Positions 45,736-57,424 of a stretch of 64,000 nucleotides of DNA are shown here, one piece after another. The first letter of the stretch is position 1; every line of letters starts with the position of its first letter. The position numbers and the translations under genes were made by a program. Source of the DNA: Adiantum capillus-veneris (Eukaryota > Streptophyta > Polypodiopsida > Polypodiales > Pteridaceae); the NCBI GenBank assembly GCA_014529385.2, contig CM043960.1, positions 34,612,396-34,676,395 on the forward strand, written 5' to 3'. The notes beneath the pieces were generated by a model. That model saw nothing but the letters and a program-made list of their open reading frames with translations. It did not search any database and had not been told where the DNA came from.

Positions 45736-46981
45736 GATTTTCATTGACAAGAATGTCATTATCTCTTCAATCTAGCAAAATCTAAATCTTAATAGTTCTT
45801 TCTAAGATTCTATCTTGGTGGGCCTTGATTGTGGATCCTATCCTCGAGTAGGGGAGAGCCACACACACACACACATTCCCTTTCACTGATACTATCTCTG
45901 ACCTAATATAACTGAGTTTTTAAGAGCTCTCAATACCATTATGTATTTTTTATTCTTTAATACTTCTACCTGGTTAATGGCAATATGCCTTAATCTCTAT
46001 ACTTAGATATTCTATCCTTTGTTGGGATTTTGTATGCACACACATGCACATATTCTTACATGTGCAATTGTACAAAAAACTGACAAACATCTCTCATATT
46101 GGTCTATATATGCTTTCGATAATGCAGCTCTTTGTAACATGTAAAACATATTTAGTCTTCCCATATAATAAAAATAGGATATTAAGACCACCTTAATGGT
46201 AGGAACCGTAACCAATGTGGGTCTTTTCCCCATTGGCCTTTATTCAAGGGTAAGGGGTTGTAGGAGAGATTGTTTCCCATCGTCAATCCAGATATGGGCT
46301 CATTTAAGATTGCACATGGGCCTTGAGGGGGCTAGGGTTCCATTAGAGACTTGTACATAGAGAAGACCTACCAGATGTGTTACTCCTATCCTCTTGGGTG
46401 CTATAAACAGATCAAAGTATGCATCTATCCTTCATCTTTGTTGCTCCTACCATGTGAATGAACTCAATGCTTAATTGCACAATATCATCAAAGAGAGCTA
46501 CCTCCGGTTTGCTCTCAAAGACTCAAAGGTTCTTGGACTTCCATACTTGGTTCAGGTAGTAGAATATGATCATCTGAGTGCATACCATAACGGCCTGGCT
46601 TTGGATGCCATGCACTCCCAAGATCAGGTCATCCATAAAAAATGTGATCTTCCAAGTCCTGCTTACCCACTTGCAGACTTTGGAGGTTGTTGTATTCTTA
46701 TCGGGTTAATATATAATTCTCTCGACTCACAATTGTGAGTATGGCAAAAACAAAAAAAGATTTCACATGGGTATGCAACCTTTTTTAGCTTTGGCTATGA
46801 GTGAAAGCACTAAATATTATAAGGTGTTGCAAGTGGCCAATGAAACTCCACGTAATATTTAACATGAAATTGTATACACCTTGCATTGGCCTCATCATAT
46901 TACCTTATGGAAGCTTTCTATATTTGCTTGAATGCATATGAAGCCCTACTTCTTGTTGCGATGCTTTCTCTCTACCCCCCA

Positions 46982-47028
<47 letters not shown>

Positions 47029-48219
47029 GCACAATTCTAGCCTTTCGATTGCTAAAATTTGAGGCATTATGATGAATCTGGTCAACACTTTTTTTGGCAT
47101 GAGGCTCTCAATTGGCATCTTGACATTGGATGTGAAAGCGAAACCTTCTCTGTTTTTCTTCTTTGTAAGGGACATAGTTTGATGGAGGCATAATGCTCAA
47201 TTCTTCTAGGATATCTTTTCACAAAGATAATGAAAAATATTATTTGGTTTATAAGGTGTATCTGAGATGATTGCAATACTAAGACTCTATGTGATATCGT
47301 TGAACTTTTTATGGTGTGCATTTTATTTAGAAAACTGCTAGGATGACAGTATTTCTCGACACCAACAAAAAGAGAAAGGGGTCATAGACACCTATCTTCC
47401 CAAGAAAATATTTACAAGAGTATTGATAATGTTCTTGTTTTCGTTTCCTTGATGGTGGCAAGCAATAGGTTCCTTCCTTGGAAATGCGATCAAGCCTGTA
47501 GTTGTGGAAATGATTAAGACATGGTAGAAAGTTATGGAATCAACAAGTAAAAGTCATGTATACACTTTCAAGCAGAGAGCCTATTTAACATGGCCAAAAA
47601 TTATGTTCTTATGACAAGGGTTTGTAGAAATGTCTTAGTAAGGACGCATATGATGTCTTTTACAAAAATAATTTCTTCTAATTTCTCAAATATGAACTTT
47701 TATCTGAGTAAATAATGTTTGTGATCACTCTTGGTCAGGTTAGCACTATACAATTGATCTAAACTCACTTTTACAAAGATCATTGGTGATTCTCTTGATT
47801 TCCCACCTAATTCAGTCGGATAGGTCTAGGGTCCCTACTTTGGTATGCATGAACATTTTTTACATTCCTTTGTATTGTTGATTCAACTAATCATTTTTAA
47901 TGTATTTTAGGTTGAGTATTGCAATGGTTTGTGTCTCAGTTTTTTGTTTTTATAAATGCTGATATGAGCTTGAATTGCATTACATCAAAATACAATCTGA
48001 CTTTGCATAAGATTCTCTAGAAAAAAAAAATCAACGTGAGAGCTCGCTTACATTTACAAACGAAGCTTACATTTATGGTCTCTTTTTTTTTCTTTCTACA
48101 CAAAAAATTCCACTGACACAATTCTAGAACAACATTTGGGTCCAGAGGACCCCCCTTCTTTTGAGAAAGTAATTCATTTTTGGAGTTCCAAATTGCTCTC
48201 AACATACTATCTCTTATGA
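45400..48219. other. Left arm, outer 2.8 kb (flank of the CACTA half)
   Basis: AT-rich. Contains (AC)n at about 45700-45733 and 46983-47028, and a small ORF (46475-46738, KVLGLPYLVQVVEYDHL) that I cannot assign and that is mirrored at 55049-55290. Near 46250-46410 the text looks LTR-like (TATA-type GCTATAAAC), without confirmed ends. No firm gene. Confidence 0.4.
46983..47028. repeat. (AC)n microsatellite, left arm
   Basis: About 23 uninterrupted AC units. The mirrored site in the right arm (about 54793-54805) has only about 6, while the outer tract behaves the opposite way: about 17 units near 45700 against a TG tract of about 68 bp at 56050-56117. Length drift shows the arms evolve separately. 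Confidence 0.9.
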
Positions 48220-48759
48220 CACTACAACACGCCGTGCAGAAATCGGCACAAATACCGACAAAAAAAAGTTAGTTTTAAAACTAAAAAGCACTGAAATAGG
48301 CCTTGAAAGAGAGGCCAGTATCGTAACGTTAGTATAAGTACCGGTGTACTAAGCATTGGAATACCCCATGAAATGAGCGTCAAAATACGTAATGAAATAA
48401 CTGCCGGTAATACTATAGCTTATTCCGATGCGTCTATCGAGGATTGTACCAACACTTATACCGTACTCTATATTAATGACCAAACCTGCAAATGTTTTTT
48501 GGGTGGAGAGGGCTGGGAACTGATGTTGCATGTACTGCAGCAAAAGAAAACAGCCCTCTCTACCCAAAGGAAGAGTGCACAAGCAACCACACTCCACCTA
48601 CAAGCTGACGCTAAAGAGCAAGTGTATGGCAATTAGCAAAATTGTAAGAAAAAAATAACCACAAAATCAAAAGCTTGATCATGGCATAACGGCATAAAGA
48701 TTTTATAATCATAAGTAAAACATGAGTCGAAAACTACAAAACTATAAACATAATCTGTT

Positions 48760-48960
48760 TGCCATACCATAACCATAACAACCATACTATCATTGCACAA
48801 CCATAACCATAACCATAGCCATCACCATCACATGGTTGCCATACCATAATAGCAAAACCATAACCTTAACTTGACTAACAAATCTTAACCATAACATGTG
48901 TGCCATACCATAAACAGAACCATAAACTATAAACATAAGCACTACAAAATTGTACATATG
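48760..48960. repeat. ACCATA-rich minisatellite, left arm
   Basis: Irregular runs of CCATAACCATA and GCCATACCATA words. The mirror copy lies at about 52860-53050 as TTATGGT words. Confidence 0.8.
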
Positions 48961-48989
48961 CAGACAATCACTGAGTGAGAAGACCCTTA

Positions 48990-50085
48990 TGGTAATGCCT
49001 CCCAGTCGGCGTCCTCTCCCTCCTCCTGCGGCTGGGTCAAAAGTGCCACAAGTCCATGTTTGTACCCATACTTCTCCGCTCGGCGTGTCAGAAGACGCTT
49101 CATGGTAATTTCCTATAAAATTATGTTTTAATCATTAGATAAATCTTCAAATAACATATATATTTTCCATAATTTAAAGCATACATATAATACTAAAAAA
49201 CTCATGTCGAAGTGTATCGTAGCCTCCACTCCCAAGATGTGACGCTCCAGCAGACTCCAAACATCCTCTGGATGCATCTCTCTACTGCTGAAACCTCTGA
49301 CGATTGTCTTGTGTCTCTCGTACAATCCCCACCCACTGCTCTGCGTCCAACCATGCTGGCTTGGGACTGCCATCATTGTACCTGTCTCTCGCCTCTGATT
49401 GATAGTGTGACATTGTGGACTTCGCCACACTCAAAATCCAAGGGTTCAAGACTCGATCGTACCCCTGTGTCGGCCTGTACTCTCTATGAATGGCCTCGAC
49501 GATGTAATTATTTCTTTAAACATCAAGTTTATCCCAAACCTCCATCACAGAGTGACCAAATTGAATCGTACAGAGCTGTCAAATCCTCTGTTGCATGGCC
49601 TTTTTGACCCTATCCACCACAACAACCCCATCCCTGCTCTTATACACCTTTCTAGGATCATGCTCGTGTGATTCTCAAGGTGTTGGTGGTGTGCCAATCG
49701 AAGAACTATCTACTGAAGAGAGTGGTGGACGCTCTCTCGGTGGTGTGGACGCATCGGTAGAACCGCGACCACATCAACCACCACCTCAAGAACAATGACT
49801 ACCTCATCTCAAGGATGAATCACCCGTCGATGTAGGGGGCACACGAATCCTAGGCATAGGGGCCACACTAGACTGAGGTGTGGGGCCGCTTCGTGTAGGG
49901 ACCACACTAGTCCCGAGCATAGGGTCGGCCATAGTAGGTCTAGAGGGACCTGCTGCCCAAAGTTGTTGTGCCATTGCAATCTGCTGTGGTGTGAACTGAG
50001 ACAAAAACGAGCCCAGTTGTTTGGGTGACATGCCGGGCTGGAGTGACAAGAAAACTAAAACTAGGAGAGTATGGCTCATCGTCAT
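48990..50085 (-). pseudogene. CACTA second-gene region, left copy (TNPA-like?)
   Basis: Minus-strand exons: 50085-49804 begins with GMSPKQLGSFLSQFTPQQIA and is Pro/Ser/Thr-rich. 49800-49500 is split by stops and frameshifts. 49430-49128 covers the QDNRQRF-type segment in part. A final exon ends near 48993 with EKYGYKHGLVTLL and an acidic tail, with CAG intact at 49026-49028. The layout (variable Pro-rich part, then a basic helical part) suggests the DNA-binding second protein of CACTA elements, but I see no decisive motif. Confidence 0.45.
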
Positions 50086-50244
50086 CGACCATGGCTAATC
50101 ATACACAAACAACACCCACAAAATATGCTAGTTTACACAAGGAATTCTTAATCAATACAAATAACAAATCCACGAAGCTGCTACACAAATGAATGAATCT
50201 AAAGTGTATTATAGACTAATAAAAAGAGTTTTACAAAAGAGTTC

Positions 50245-50796
50245 CTAGAAAAAATCATGACTTAATCTCTCATCCTCTATGAGATTTGATGCACCAAATA
50301 TGTCTATCTCGATCTGTACTTTTGCATCTTCGTCATCGAACTCTACTTCTTCATCGCTCTCCGCATCAGCTTCAGTATTTTCCACCTCATCTCTAGGTTC
50401 AGATAATTGCTCACTGCTGACATCCACCTCAAAATCTAAACTTAAAGTTTCCATCGGTCCTGCGCTTTGTTCATGCATCACCTCTTCAGCCTCAACGTCC
50501 AATCCTTCACACACTTGCTTGCTACGTGGAGCAACTTGAACGACATAGAGCCAACAAGGTTTAGACAAATCATTCTCATCATTTTCTATCCATAGTGGAT
50601 CGTGTATGAGCAAAACTTGTTCACAATGCTGCGAAAGGACGAATATATCCCACGTATCTATCCACACCCACCTAGAGTTCACTTGAATCAATCCATTCTT
50701 GTCTTTACGCACAGTTACGTTAGGGCCACTGGTAATAACTTTGAACCACTTGACATCAAAGATAAACATATCAAACTTTCTAAAGATAATCTTCAA
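50245..50796 (-). pseudogene. DUF4216 domain, left copy
   Basis: 184-codon frame: IIFRKFDMFIFDVKWFKVI, VRKDKNGLIQVN, then CEQVLLIHDPLWIEND and CWLYVVQVAPRSKQ, matching DUF4216 of CACTA transposases (F..FKC.WFD, G.T.VN, A.QVFYV.DP). The C-terminus is an acidic tail. The N-terminal half extends across the palindrome centre. Mirror of 50990-51558. Confidence 0.85.
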
Positions 50797-50898
50797 GATG
50801 TCTTGGATGTAGCCAAAGTATTCAAGCTAGCTAGCCTCTGTATTCTCACCCCTGGTACTACTCCTCCTTTCTTGGATGAAGCTTGCCCTAACATCACT

Positions 50899-50904
50899 TT
50901 CGAT
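50899..50904. other. Palindrome centre (6 bp loop)
   Basis: TTCGAT separates the two arms. It lies inside a 318-codon frame (50602-51558) that reads antisense DUF4216 up to the centre and sense DUF4216 after it, so that frame is a product of the inversion rather than a single real gene. Confidence 0.85.
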
Positions 50905-50989
50905 AGTGGTGTTAGGGCAAGCTTCATCCAAGAAAGTAGGAGTAGTACCAGGGGTGAGAATAAAGAGGCTAGCCAGCTTGTATACTTTG

Positions 50990-51558
50990 GCTACATCCAA
51001 GACATCTTGAAGATTATCTTTAGAAAGTTTGATATGTTTATCTTTGATGTCAAGTGGTTCAAAGTTATTACCAGCGTCCCTAACGTAATTGTGCGTAAAG
51101 ACAAGAGTGGATTGATTCAAGTGAACTCTAGGTGGGTGTGGATAGATACCCGGGATATATTCGTCCTTCCGCAACATTGTGAACAAGTTGTGTTCATACA
51201 CGATCCACTATGGATAGAAAATGATGAGAATGATTTGTCTAAACCTTGTTGGCTCTATGTCGTTCAAGTTGCTCCACGTAGCAAGCAAGTGTGTGAAGGA
51301 TTGGACGTTGAGGCTGAAGAGGTGATGCATGAACAAAGTGCAGGACCGATGGAAACTTTAAGTTTAGATTTTGAGGTGGATGTCAGCAGTGAGCAATTAT
51401 CTGAACCTAGAGATGAGGTGTCAAATACTGAAGCTGATGCGGAGAGCAATGAAGAAGTAGAGTTCGATGAAGAAGATGCAGAAGTACAGATCGAGATAGA
51501 CATATTTGGTGCATCAAATCTCATAGAGGATGAGAGATTAAGTCATGATTTTTTCTAG
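50990..51558 (+). pseudogene. DUF4216 domain, right copy
   Basis: Begins FGYIQDILKIIFRKFDMFIF and continues as in the left copy to the acidic tail and a TAG-terminated end. It is open without internal stops from the palindrome centre. It differs from the left copy by a few residues (VPNVIVRKDKSG against GPNVTVRKDKNG). Confidence 0.85.
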
Positions 51559-51771
51559 GAACTCTTTTGTAAAACTCTTTTTATTAGTCTATAATACACT
51601 TTAGATTCATTCATTTGTGTAGCAGCTTCGTGGATTTGTTATTTGTATTGATTAAGAATTCCTTGTGTAAACTAGCATATTTTGTGGGTGTTGTTTGTGT
51701 ATGATTAGCCATGGTCGATGACGATGAGCCATACTCTCCTAGTTTTAGTTTTCTTGTCACTCTAGCCCGGC

Positions 51772-52819
51772 ATGTCACCCAAACAGATGGGCTCGTTTTT
51801 GTCTCAGTTCACACCACAGCAGATTGCAATGGCACAACAGCTTTGGGCAGCAGGTCCCTCTAGACCTACTACGGCCGACCCTATGCTCGACACTAGTGTG
51901 GTTCCTACACCAAGCGGACCCACACCTCAGTCTAGTGTGGCCCCTATGCCTAGGACTCGTGTGCCCCCTACATCGACGGGTGATTCATCCTTTAGATGAG
52001 GTAGTCATTGTTCTTGAGGTGCTGGTTGATGTGGTCGCGGTTCTACCGATGCGTCCACACCACCGAGAGAGCGTCCACCACTCTCTTCAGTAGATAGTTC
52101 ACCGATTGGCACACCACCTACACCTTGAGAATCACACGAGCATGATCCTAGAAAGGTGTACAAGAGCAGGGATGGGGTTGTTGTGGCGGATAGGGTCAAA
52201 AAGGCCATGCAACAGAGGATTTGACAGCTCTGTACGATTCAATTTGGTCACTCTGTGATGGAGGTTTGGGATAAACTCGATGTTTAAAGAAATAATTACA
52301 TCGTCGAGGCCATTCATAGAGAGTACAGGCCGACACAGGGGTACGATCCAGTCTTGAACCCTTGGATTTTGAGCGTGGCGAAGTCCACAATGTCACACCA
52401 TCGATCAGAGGCGAGAGACAGGTACAATGATGGAAGTCCCAAGCCAGCATGGTTGGACGCAGTGCAGTGGGCAGGGATTGTACGAGAGACACAAGACAAT
52501 CGTCAGAGGTTTCAGCAACAGAGAGATGCAGCCAGAGGACGTTTGGAGTCTGCTGGAGCATCACATCTTGGGAGTGGACACTACAATACACTTCGACATG
52601 AGTTTGTTAGTATTACATGTATGCTTTAAATTATGGAAAATATATATGTTATTTGAAGATTTATCTAATGATTAAAAAATAATTTTACAGGAAATTACCG
52701 TGAAGCGTCTTCCGACACGCCGAGAGGAGAAGTATGGGTACAAACATGGACTTGTGACACTTTTGACCCAGCCGTAGGAGGAGGGAGAGGACGCCGACTG
52801 GGAGGCATTACCATAAGGG
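51772..52819 (+). pseudogene. CACTA second-gene region, right copy (TNPA-like?)
   Basis: Exons mirror 48990-50085: 51772-51999 (GSFLSQFTPQQIAMAQQLW, then Pro/Thr-rich), a broken middle with PRKVYKSRDGVVV, then 52354-52629 with KSTMSHHRSEARDRYNDGS and RETQDNRQRFQQQRDAA, reminiscent of the plant Ptta/En/Spm transposase family. A TTTTACAG acceptor near 52690 leads into the last exon, where TAG at 52775-52777 replaces the CAG kept in the left copy. Confidence 0.5.
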
Positions 52820-53583
52820 TCTTCTCACTCAATGATTGTCTGCATATGTACAATTTTGTAGTGCTTATGTTTATGGTTTATGGTTCTGTTTATGGTATGG
52901 CACCGATGTTACGGTTAAGATTTGTTAGTCAAGTTAAGGTTATGGTTTTGCTATTATGGTATGGCAACCATGTGATGGCGATGGTTATGGTTATGGTTAT
53001 GGTTGTGCAATGATAGTATGGTTGTTATGGTTATGGTATTGCAAACAGATTATGTTTATAGTTTTGTATTTTTCGACTCATGTTTTAATTATGATTATAA
53101 AATATTTATGCCGTTATGCCATGATCAAGCTTTTGATTTTGTGGTTATGTTTTTCTTACAATTTTGCTAATTGCCATACACTCGCTCTTTAGCGTCAGCT
53201 TGTACGTGGAGTGTGGTTGCTTGTGCACTCTTCCTTTGGGTAGAGAGGGTTGTTTTCTTTTACTGCAGTACATGAAGCATCAGTTCCCAGCCCTCTCTAC
53301 CCAAAAAACATTTACAGGTTTGGTCATTGATATAGAGTACGGTATAAGTGTTGGTACAATCCTCGATAGACGCGTCGGAATAAGCTACAGTATTACCGGC
53401 AGTTATTTCATTGCGTATTTTAACGCTCATTTCATGGGGTATTCCAATGCTTAGTACACCGGTACTTATACTAACGTTACGATACTGGCCTCTCTTTCGA
53501 GGCCTATTTCAGTGCTTTTTAGTTTTCAAACTAACTTTGTTTTGTCGGTATTTGTGCCGATTTCTGCACGGCGTGTTGTAGTG

Positions 53584-56059
53584 TCATAAGAGATACTATG
53601 TAGAGAGCAATTTGGAACTCCAAAAATGAATTACTTTCTCAAAAGAAGGGGGGTCCTCTAGACCCAAATGTTGTTCTAGAATTGTGTCAGTGGAATTTGC
53701 TGTGTAGAAAGAAAAAAAAAAGAGACCATAAATGTAAGCTTTGTTTGTAAATGTCAGCGAGCTCTCACGTTGATTTTTTTTTTCTAGAGAACCTTATGCA
53801 AAGGATATGCTAGGTCAGATTGTATTTTGATGTAATGCAATTCAAGCTCATATGAGCATTTATAAAAACAAAAAACTGAGACACAAACCATTGCAATACT
53901 CAACCTAAAATACATTAAAAATGATTAGTTGAATCAACAATACAAAGGAATGTAAAAAATGTTCATGCATACCAAAGTAGGGACCCCAGACCTATCCGAC
54001 TGAATTAGGTGGGAAATGCAAGAGAATCACCAATGATCTTTGTAAAAGTGAGTTTAGATCAATTGTATAGTGCTAACCTGACCAAGAGTGATCACAAACA
54101 TTATTTACTCAAATAAAAGTTCATATTTGAGAAATTAGAAGAAATTATTTTTGTAAAAGACATCATATGCGTCCTTACTAAGACATTTCTACAAACCCTT
54201 GTCATAAGAACATAATTTTTGGCCATGTTAAATAGGCTCTGTGCTTGAAAGTGTATACATGACTTTTACTTGTTGATTCCATAACTTTCTACTATGTCTT
54301 AATCATTTCCACAACTACAGGCTTGATCGCATTTCCAAGGAAGGAACCTATTGCTTGCCACCATCAAGGAAACGAAAACAAGAACATTATCAATACTCTT
54401 GTAAATATTTTCTTGCGAAGATAGGTGTCTATGACCCCTTCCTCTTTTTGTTGGTGTCGAGAAATACTGTCATCCTAGCAGTTTTCTAAATAAAATGCAC
54501 ACCATAAAAAGTTCAACGGTATCACATAGAGTCTTAGTATTGCAATCATCTCAGATACACCTTATAAACCAAATAATATTTTTCATTATCTTTGTGAAAA
54601 GATATCCTAGAGGAATTGAGCATTATGCCTCCATCAAACTATGTCCCTTACAAAGAAGAAAAACAAAGAAGGTTTCGCTTTCACATCCAATGTCAAGATG
54701 CCAATTGAGAGCCTCATGCCAAAGAAAGTGTTGACCAGATTCATCATAATGCCTCAAATTTTAGCAATCGAAAGGTTAGAATTGTGCTTGAGTGTGTGTG
54801 TGTGGTTGGGGGGTAGAGAGAAAGCATCGCAACAAGAAGTAGGGCTTCACATGCATTCAAGAAAATATAGAAAGCTTCCATAAGGTAATATGATGAGGCC
54901 AATGCAACGTGTATACAATTTCATGTTAAATATTACGTGGAGTTTCATTGGCCACTTGCAACACCTTATAATATTTAGTGTTTTCACTCATAGCCAAAGC
55001 TAAAAAAAGGTTGCATACCCATGTGAAATCTTTTTTTTTTTTCCATACTCACAATTGTGAGTTGAGAGAATTATATATTAACCCGATAAGAATACAACAA
55101 CCTCCAAAGTGTGCAAGTGGGTAAGAAGGACTTGGAAGATCACCTTTTTTACGGATGACCTGATCTTGGGAGTGCATGGCATCCAAAGCGAGGCCGTTAT
55201 GGTATGCACTCAGATGATCATATTCTACTACGTGAACCAATTATGGAAGTCCAAGAACCTTTGAGTCTTTGAGAGCAAACCGGAGGTAGCTCTCTTTGAT
55301 GATATTGTGAAATTAAGCATTGAGTTCATTCACATGGTAGGAGCGACAAAGATGAAGGATAGATGCATACTTTGATCTGTTTATAACACCCAAGAGGATA
55401 GGAGTAACACATCTGGTAGGTCTTCTCTATGTACAAGTCTCTAATGGAACCCTAGCCCCCTCAAGGCCCATGTGCAATCTTAAATGAGCCCATATCTGGA
55501 TTGACGATGGGAAACAATCTCTCCTACAACCCCTTACCCTTGAATAAAGGCCAATGGGGAAAAGACCCACATTGGTTACGGTTCCTACCATTAAGGTGTT
55601 CTTAATATCCTATTTTTATTATATGTGAAGACTAAATATTTTTTACATGTTACAAAGAGCTGCATTGTCTAAAGTATATATAGACCAATATGAGAGATGT
55701 TTGTCAGTTTTTTGTACAATTGCACATGTAAGAATATGTGCATGTGTGTGCATACAAAATCCCAACAAAGGATAGAATACCTAAGTTTAGAGATTAAGGC
55801 ATATTGCCATTAACCAGGTAGAAGTATTAAAGAATAAAAAATACATAATGCTATTGAGAGCTCTTAAAAACTCAGTTATATTAGGTCAGAGATAGTATCA
55901 GTGAAAGGGAATGTGTGTGTGTGGCTCTCCCCTACTCGAGGATAGGATCCACAATCAAGGCCCACCAAGATAGAATCTTAGAAAGAACTATTAAGATTTA
56001 GATTTTGCTAGATTGAAGAGATAATGACATTCTTGTCAATGAAAATCTTTGTGTGTGTG

Positions 56060-56119
<60 letters not shown>

Positions 56120-56415
56120 TGATTGAATACCTAACAATAGCTTGATTTCACAAACTATTGAACCATAAATGGGACTAGACACCGGGTAGAACATACATAC
56201 TTAAAGATAACTCAAACTTTACCAAAGAATACTGCTAGAGTCATCAAAATGCCTATACATATGGGAAAGTTGAGAATTTACAATTGCATGAAACTTTACT
56301 ACTACGTAAGTATACAATTATCAACGAAGAGTTTACAAAGATTACAAATTAATCATAAATAAATAGAACCAAGAAAATTCATGAAAATGTATTGATTGAG
56401 TATACAATTATCCTA
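53584..56415. other. Right arm, outer 2.8 kb
   Basis: Mirror of 45400-48219, with a long (TG)n at about 56050-56117. No firm gene; the unassigned ORF mirror lies at 55049-55290. Confidence 0.4.
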
Positions 56416-57424
56416 GGAAAATATACAAGGATTATATTTTGATTATAAAAATAAAATCGAGTAATGGATGAAGATTTCTTGCTATCGATGTAGTTCTTCC
56501 TGTAATCCTAAGGTGCACACAAATATTTGCAGAGTCTTTGTAAACTAATTATAAGGAAGTTGGCCATACATACAACAACTCACAGGTAAAATAAGTCACT
56601 TCAAGATGGTAGAAAAACAGCCAGCAAGATGGAAAAATTGGACACTATTAAGTAGGTATTAGTGCAAGCCCACAATCTAAGGCCCATAATAACAACAATA
56701 CTAAGCAGGCAAAGATGCCTACACTACAAAAAGTATTAAAAAAATTGAATCGTAAAAAGACAACATGTGTGCTCTACTCATGTGTGTAGTTGTTTTATCA
56801 TAAATAATAACACATAATTGAACTATATACATTCAAAAGATAGCTGGCTTTGAAACAAAGGAACTGATAAGTACAAAACAACTCAGCCTTAGAATTATCT
56901 TTGTACAATGTTTGTAAGAATGAAGCCTCATTCCAATATACAAATAGTAGGATAACTTCTCTTGCAGTAAGTGAATGTGTAATCTGTGGTGGACAACTTG
57001 CCAAAGCCAAAAAAACCTTTCCAAATAGGATAGAGTCCTTACCTGCATCCATCGAAACAAGACAACAATTCAGTTTGCCTTGGATGTGTTTTACAGGTAT
57101 CAATGGACTATACCAATTGTTATCCATGTCCATCTTACAAACTTTTTTAACGTTTACAAACTTAGTCCATAGATTCTAAGTAAAGATGTTATCATTTTTC
57201 TTTCTGTTAGAAAATCCTAGAGTTTAAAGTAAAAATAATATCATTTTGATTAGGCCATCACCCGTTTTAATCCAAGTGTCTGAATCCACCCCCCTTTTAT
57301 AAGAAATTCATCAGTTTTCATCAATTCCTAAAAAAAAAACCCTATCAAATGAAGTTTATATAAGAATTTTTTCTCCAAAAGATCCATTTAAAGATCTCAT
57401 AGAGTAACAAGATCATATTAAAAT
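56416..57424. other. Spacer with a candidate minus-strand exon
   Basis: AT-rich. On the minus strand, 57133 to about 57043 reads YSPLIPVKHIQGKLNCCLVS and ends at CAGGTAAGG, a textbook donor. The frame also stays open beyond it to 56798. No family recognised and no partner exon found, so coding status is uncertain. The rest shows nothing. Confidence 0.3.

Larger units (their letters stand above)
45400..50901 (+). repeat. Left arm of an 11 kb inverted repeat
   Basis: Reverse complement of 50902-56415 over its whole length by landmark checks: TAGGATAATTTTATACTC (45400) mirrors 56400-56415, the (AC)n tracts, a CACTACAACACG terminus (48220 against 53583) and the DUF4216 ORF all mirror. At the centre GCTTGCCCTAACATCACT (50881-50898) faces its complement with one mismatch across a 6 bp loop, TTCGAT. 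In an 85 bp sample I count about 2 differences. Confidence 0.93.
48220..50901 (-). mobile_element. CACTA half-element, left copy
   Basis: Starts with CACTACAACACGCCGTGC, a CACTA-type terminus. It is followed by subterminal sequence, an ACCATA-rich minisatellite (about 48760-48960) and two gene fragments on the minus strand: a second-protein region (48990-50085) and DUF4216 (50245-50796). It stops at the palindrome centre. The three bases before the terminus are TGA and those after its mirror are TCA, i.e. inverted, so they are not a target duplication. Confidence 0.8.
50902..53583 (+). mobile_element. CACTA half-element, right copy
   Basis: Same content as 48220-50901 in the opposite direction: DUF4216, second-protein region, TTATGGT minisatellite, subterminal region and terminus ending GTGTTGTAGTG at 53583. 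On this strand it has the expected downstream order for the CACTA transposase at 42.4-45.1 kb, whose DUF4216 part is otherwise missing. Confidence 0.8.
50902..56415 (-). repeat. Right arm of the 11 kb inverted repeat
   Basis: Mirror of 45400-50901, 5.5 kb. Similarity ends at about 56415; the sequence beyond has no counterpart left of 45400. Differences from the left arm are scattered substitutions plus microsatellite length changes. Confidence 0.93.

Noticed and set aside
46475-46738. Copia-type RT fragment in the left arm
   Set aside because: Only a vague resemblance; no catalytic or other diagnostic motif, so left unassigned.
49212-49607. 131-codon ORFs at 49212-49607 (+) and 52196-52591 (-)
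   Set aside because: They are antisense to the second-gene exons of the CACTA halves and mirror each other.
50602-51558. 318-codon ORF as one intact gene
   Set aside because: Its first 100 codons are the antisense of DUF4216 up to the palindrome centre; only the second half reads DUF4216 in sense.
48217-53586. TGA/TCA flanking the CACTA-type ends as a 3 bp target duplication
   Set aside because: They are inverted, not direct, copies and belong to the larger palindrome.
45400-56415. Palindrome as a sequencing fold-back (unsplit hairpin adapter) artefact
   Set aside because: Arms carry independent substitutions and opposite microsatellite length changes, which a single folded molecule would not show. 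An assembly check is still advisable.
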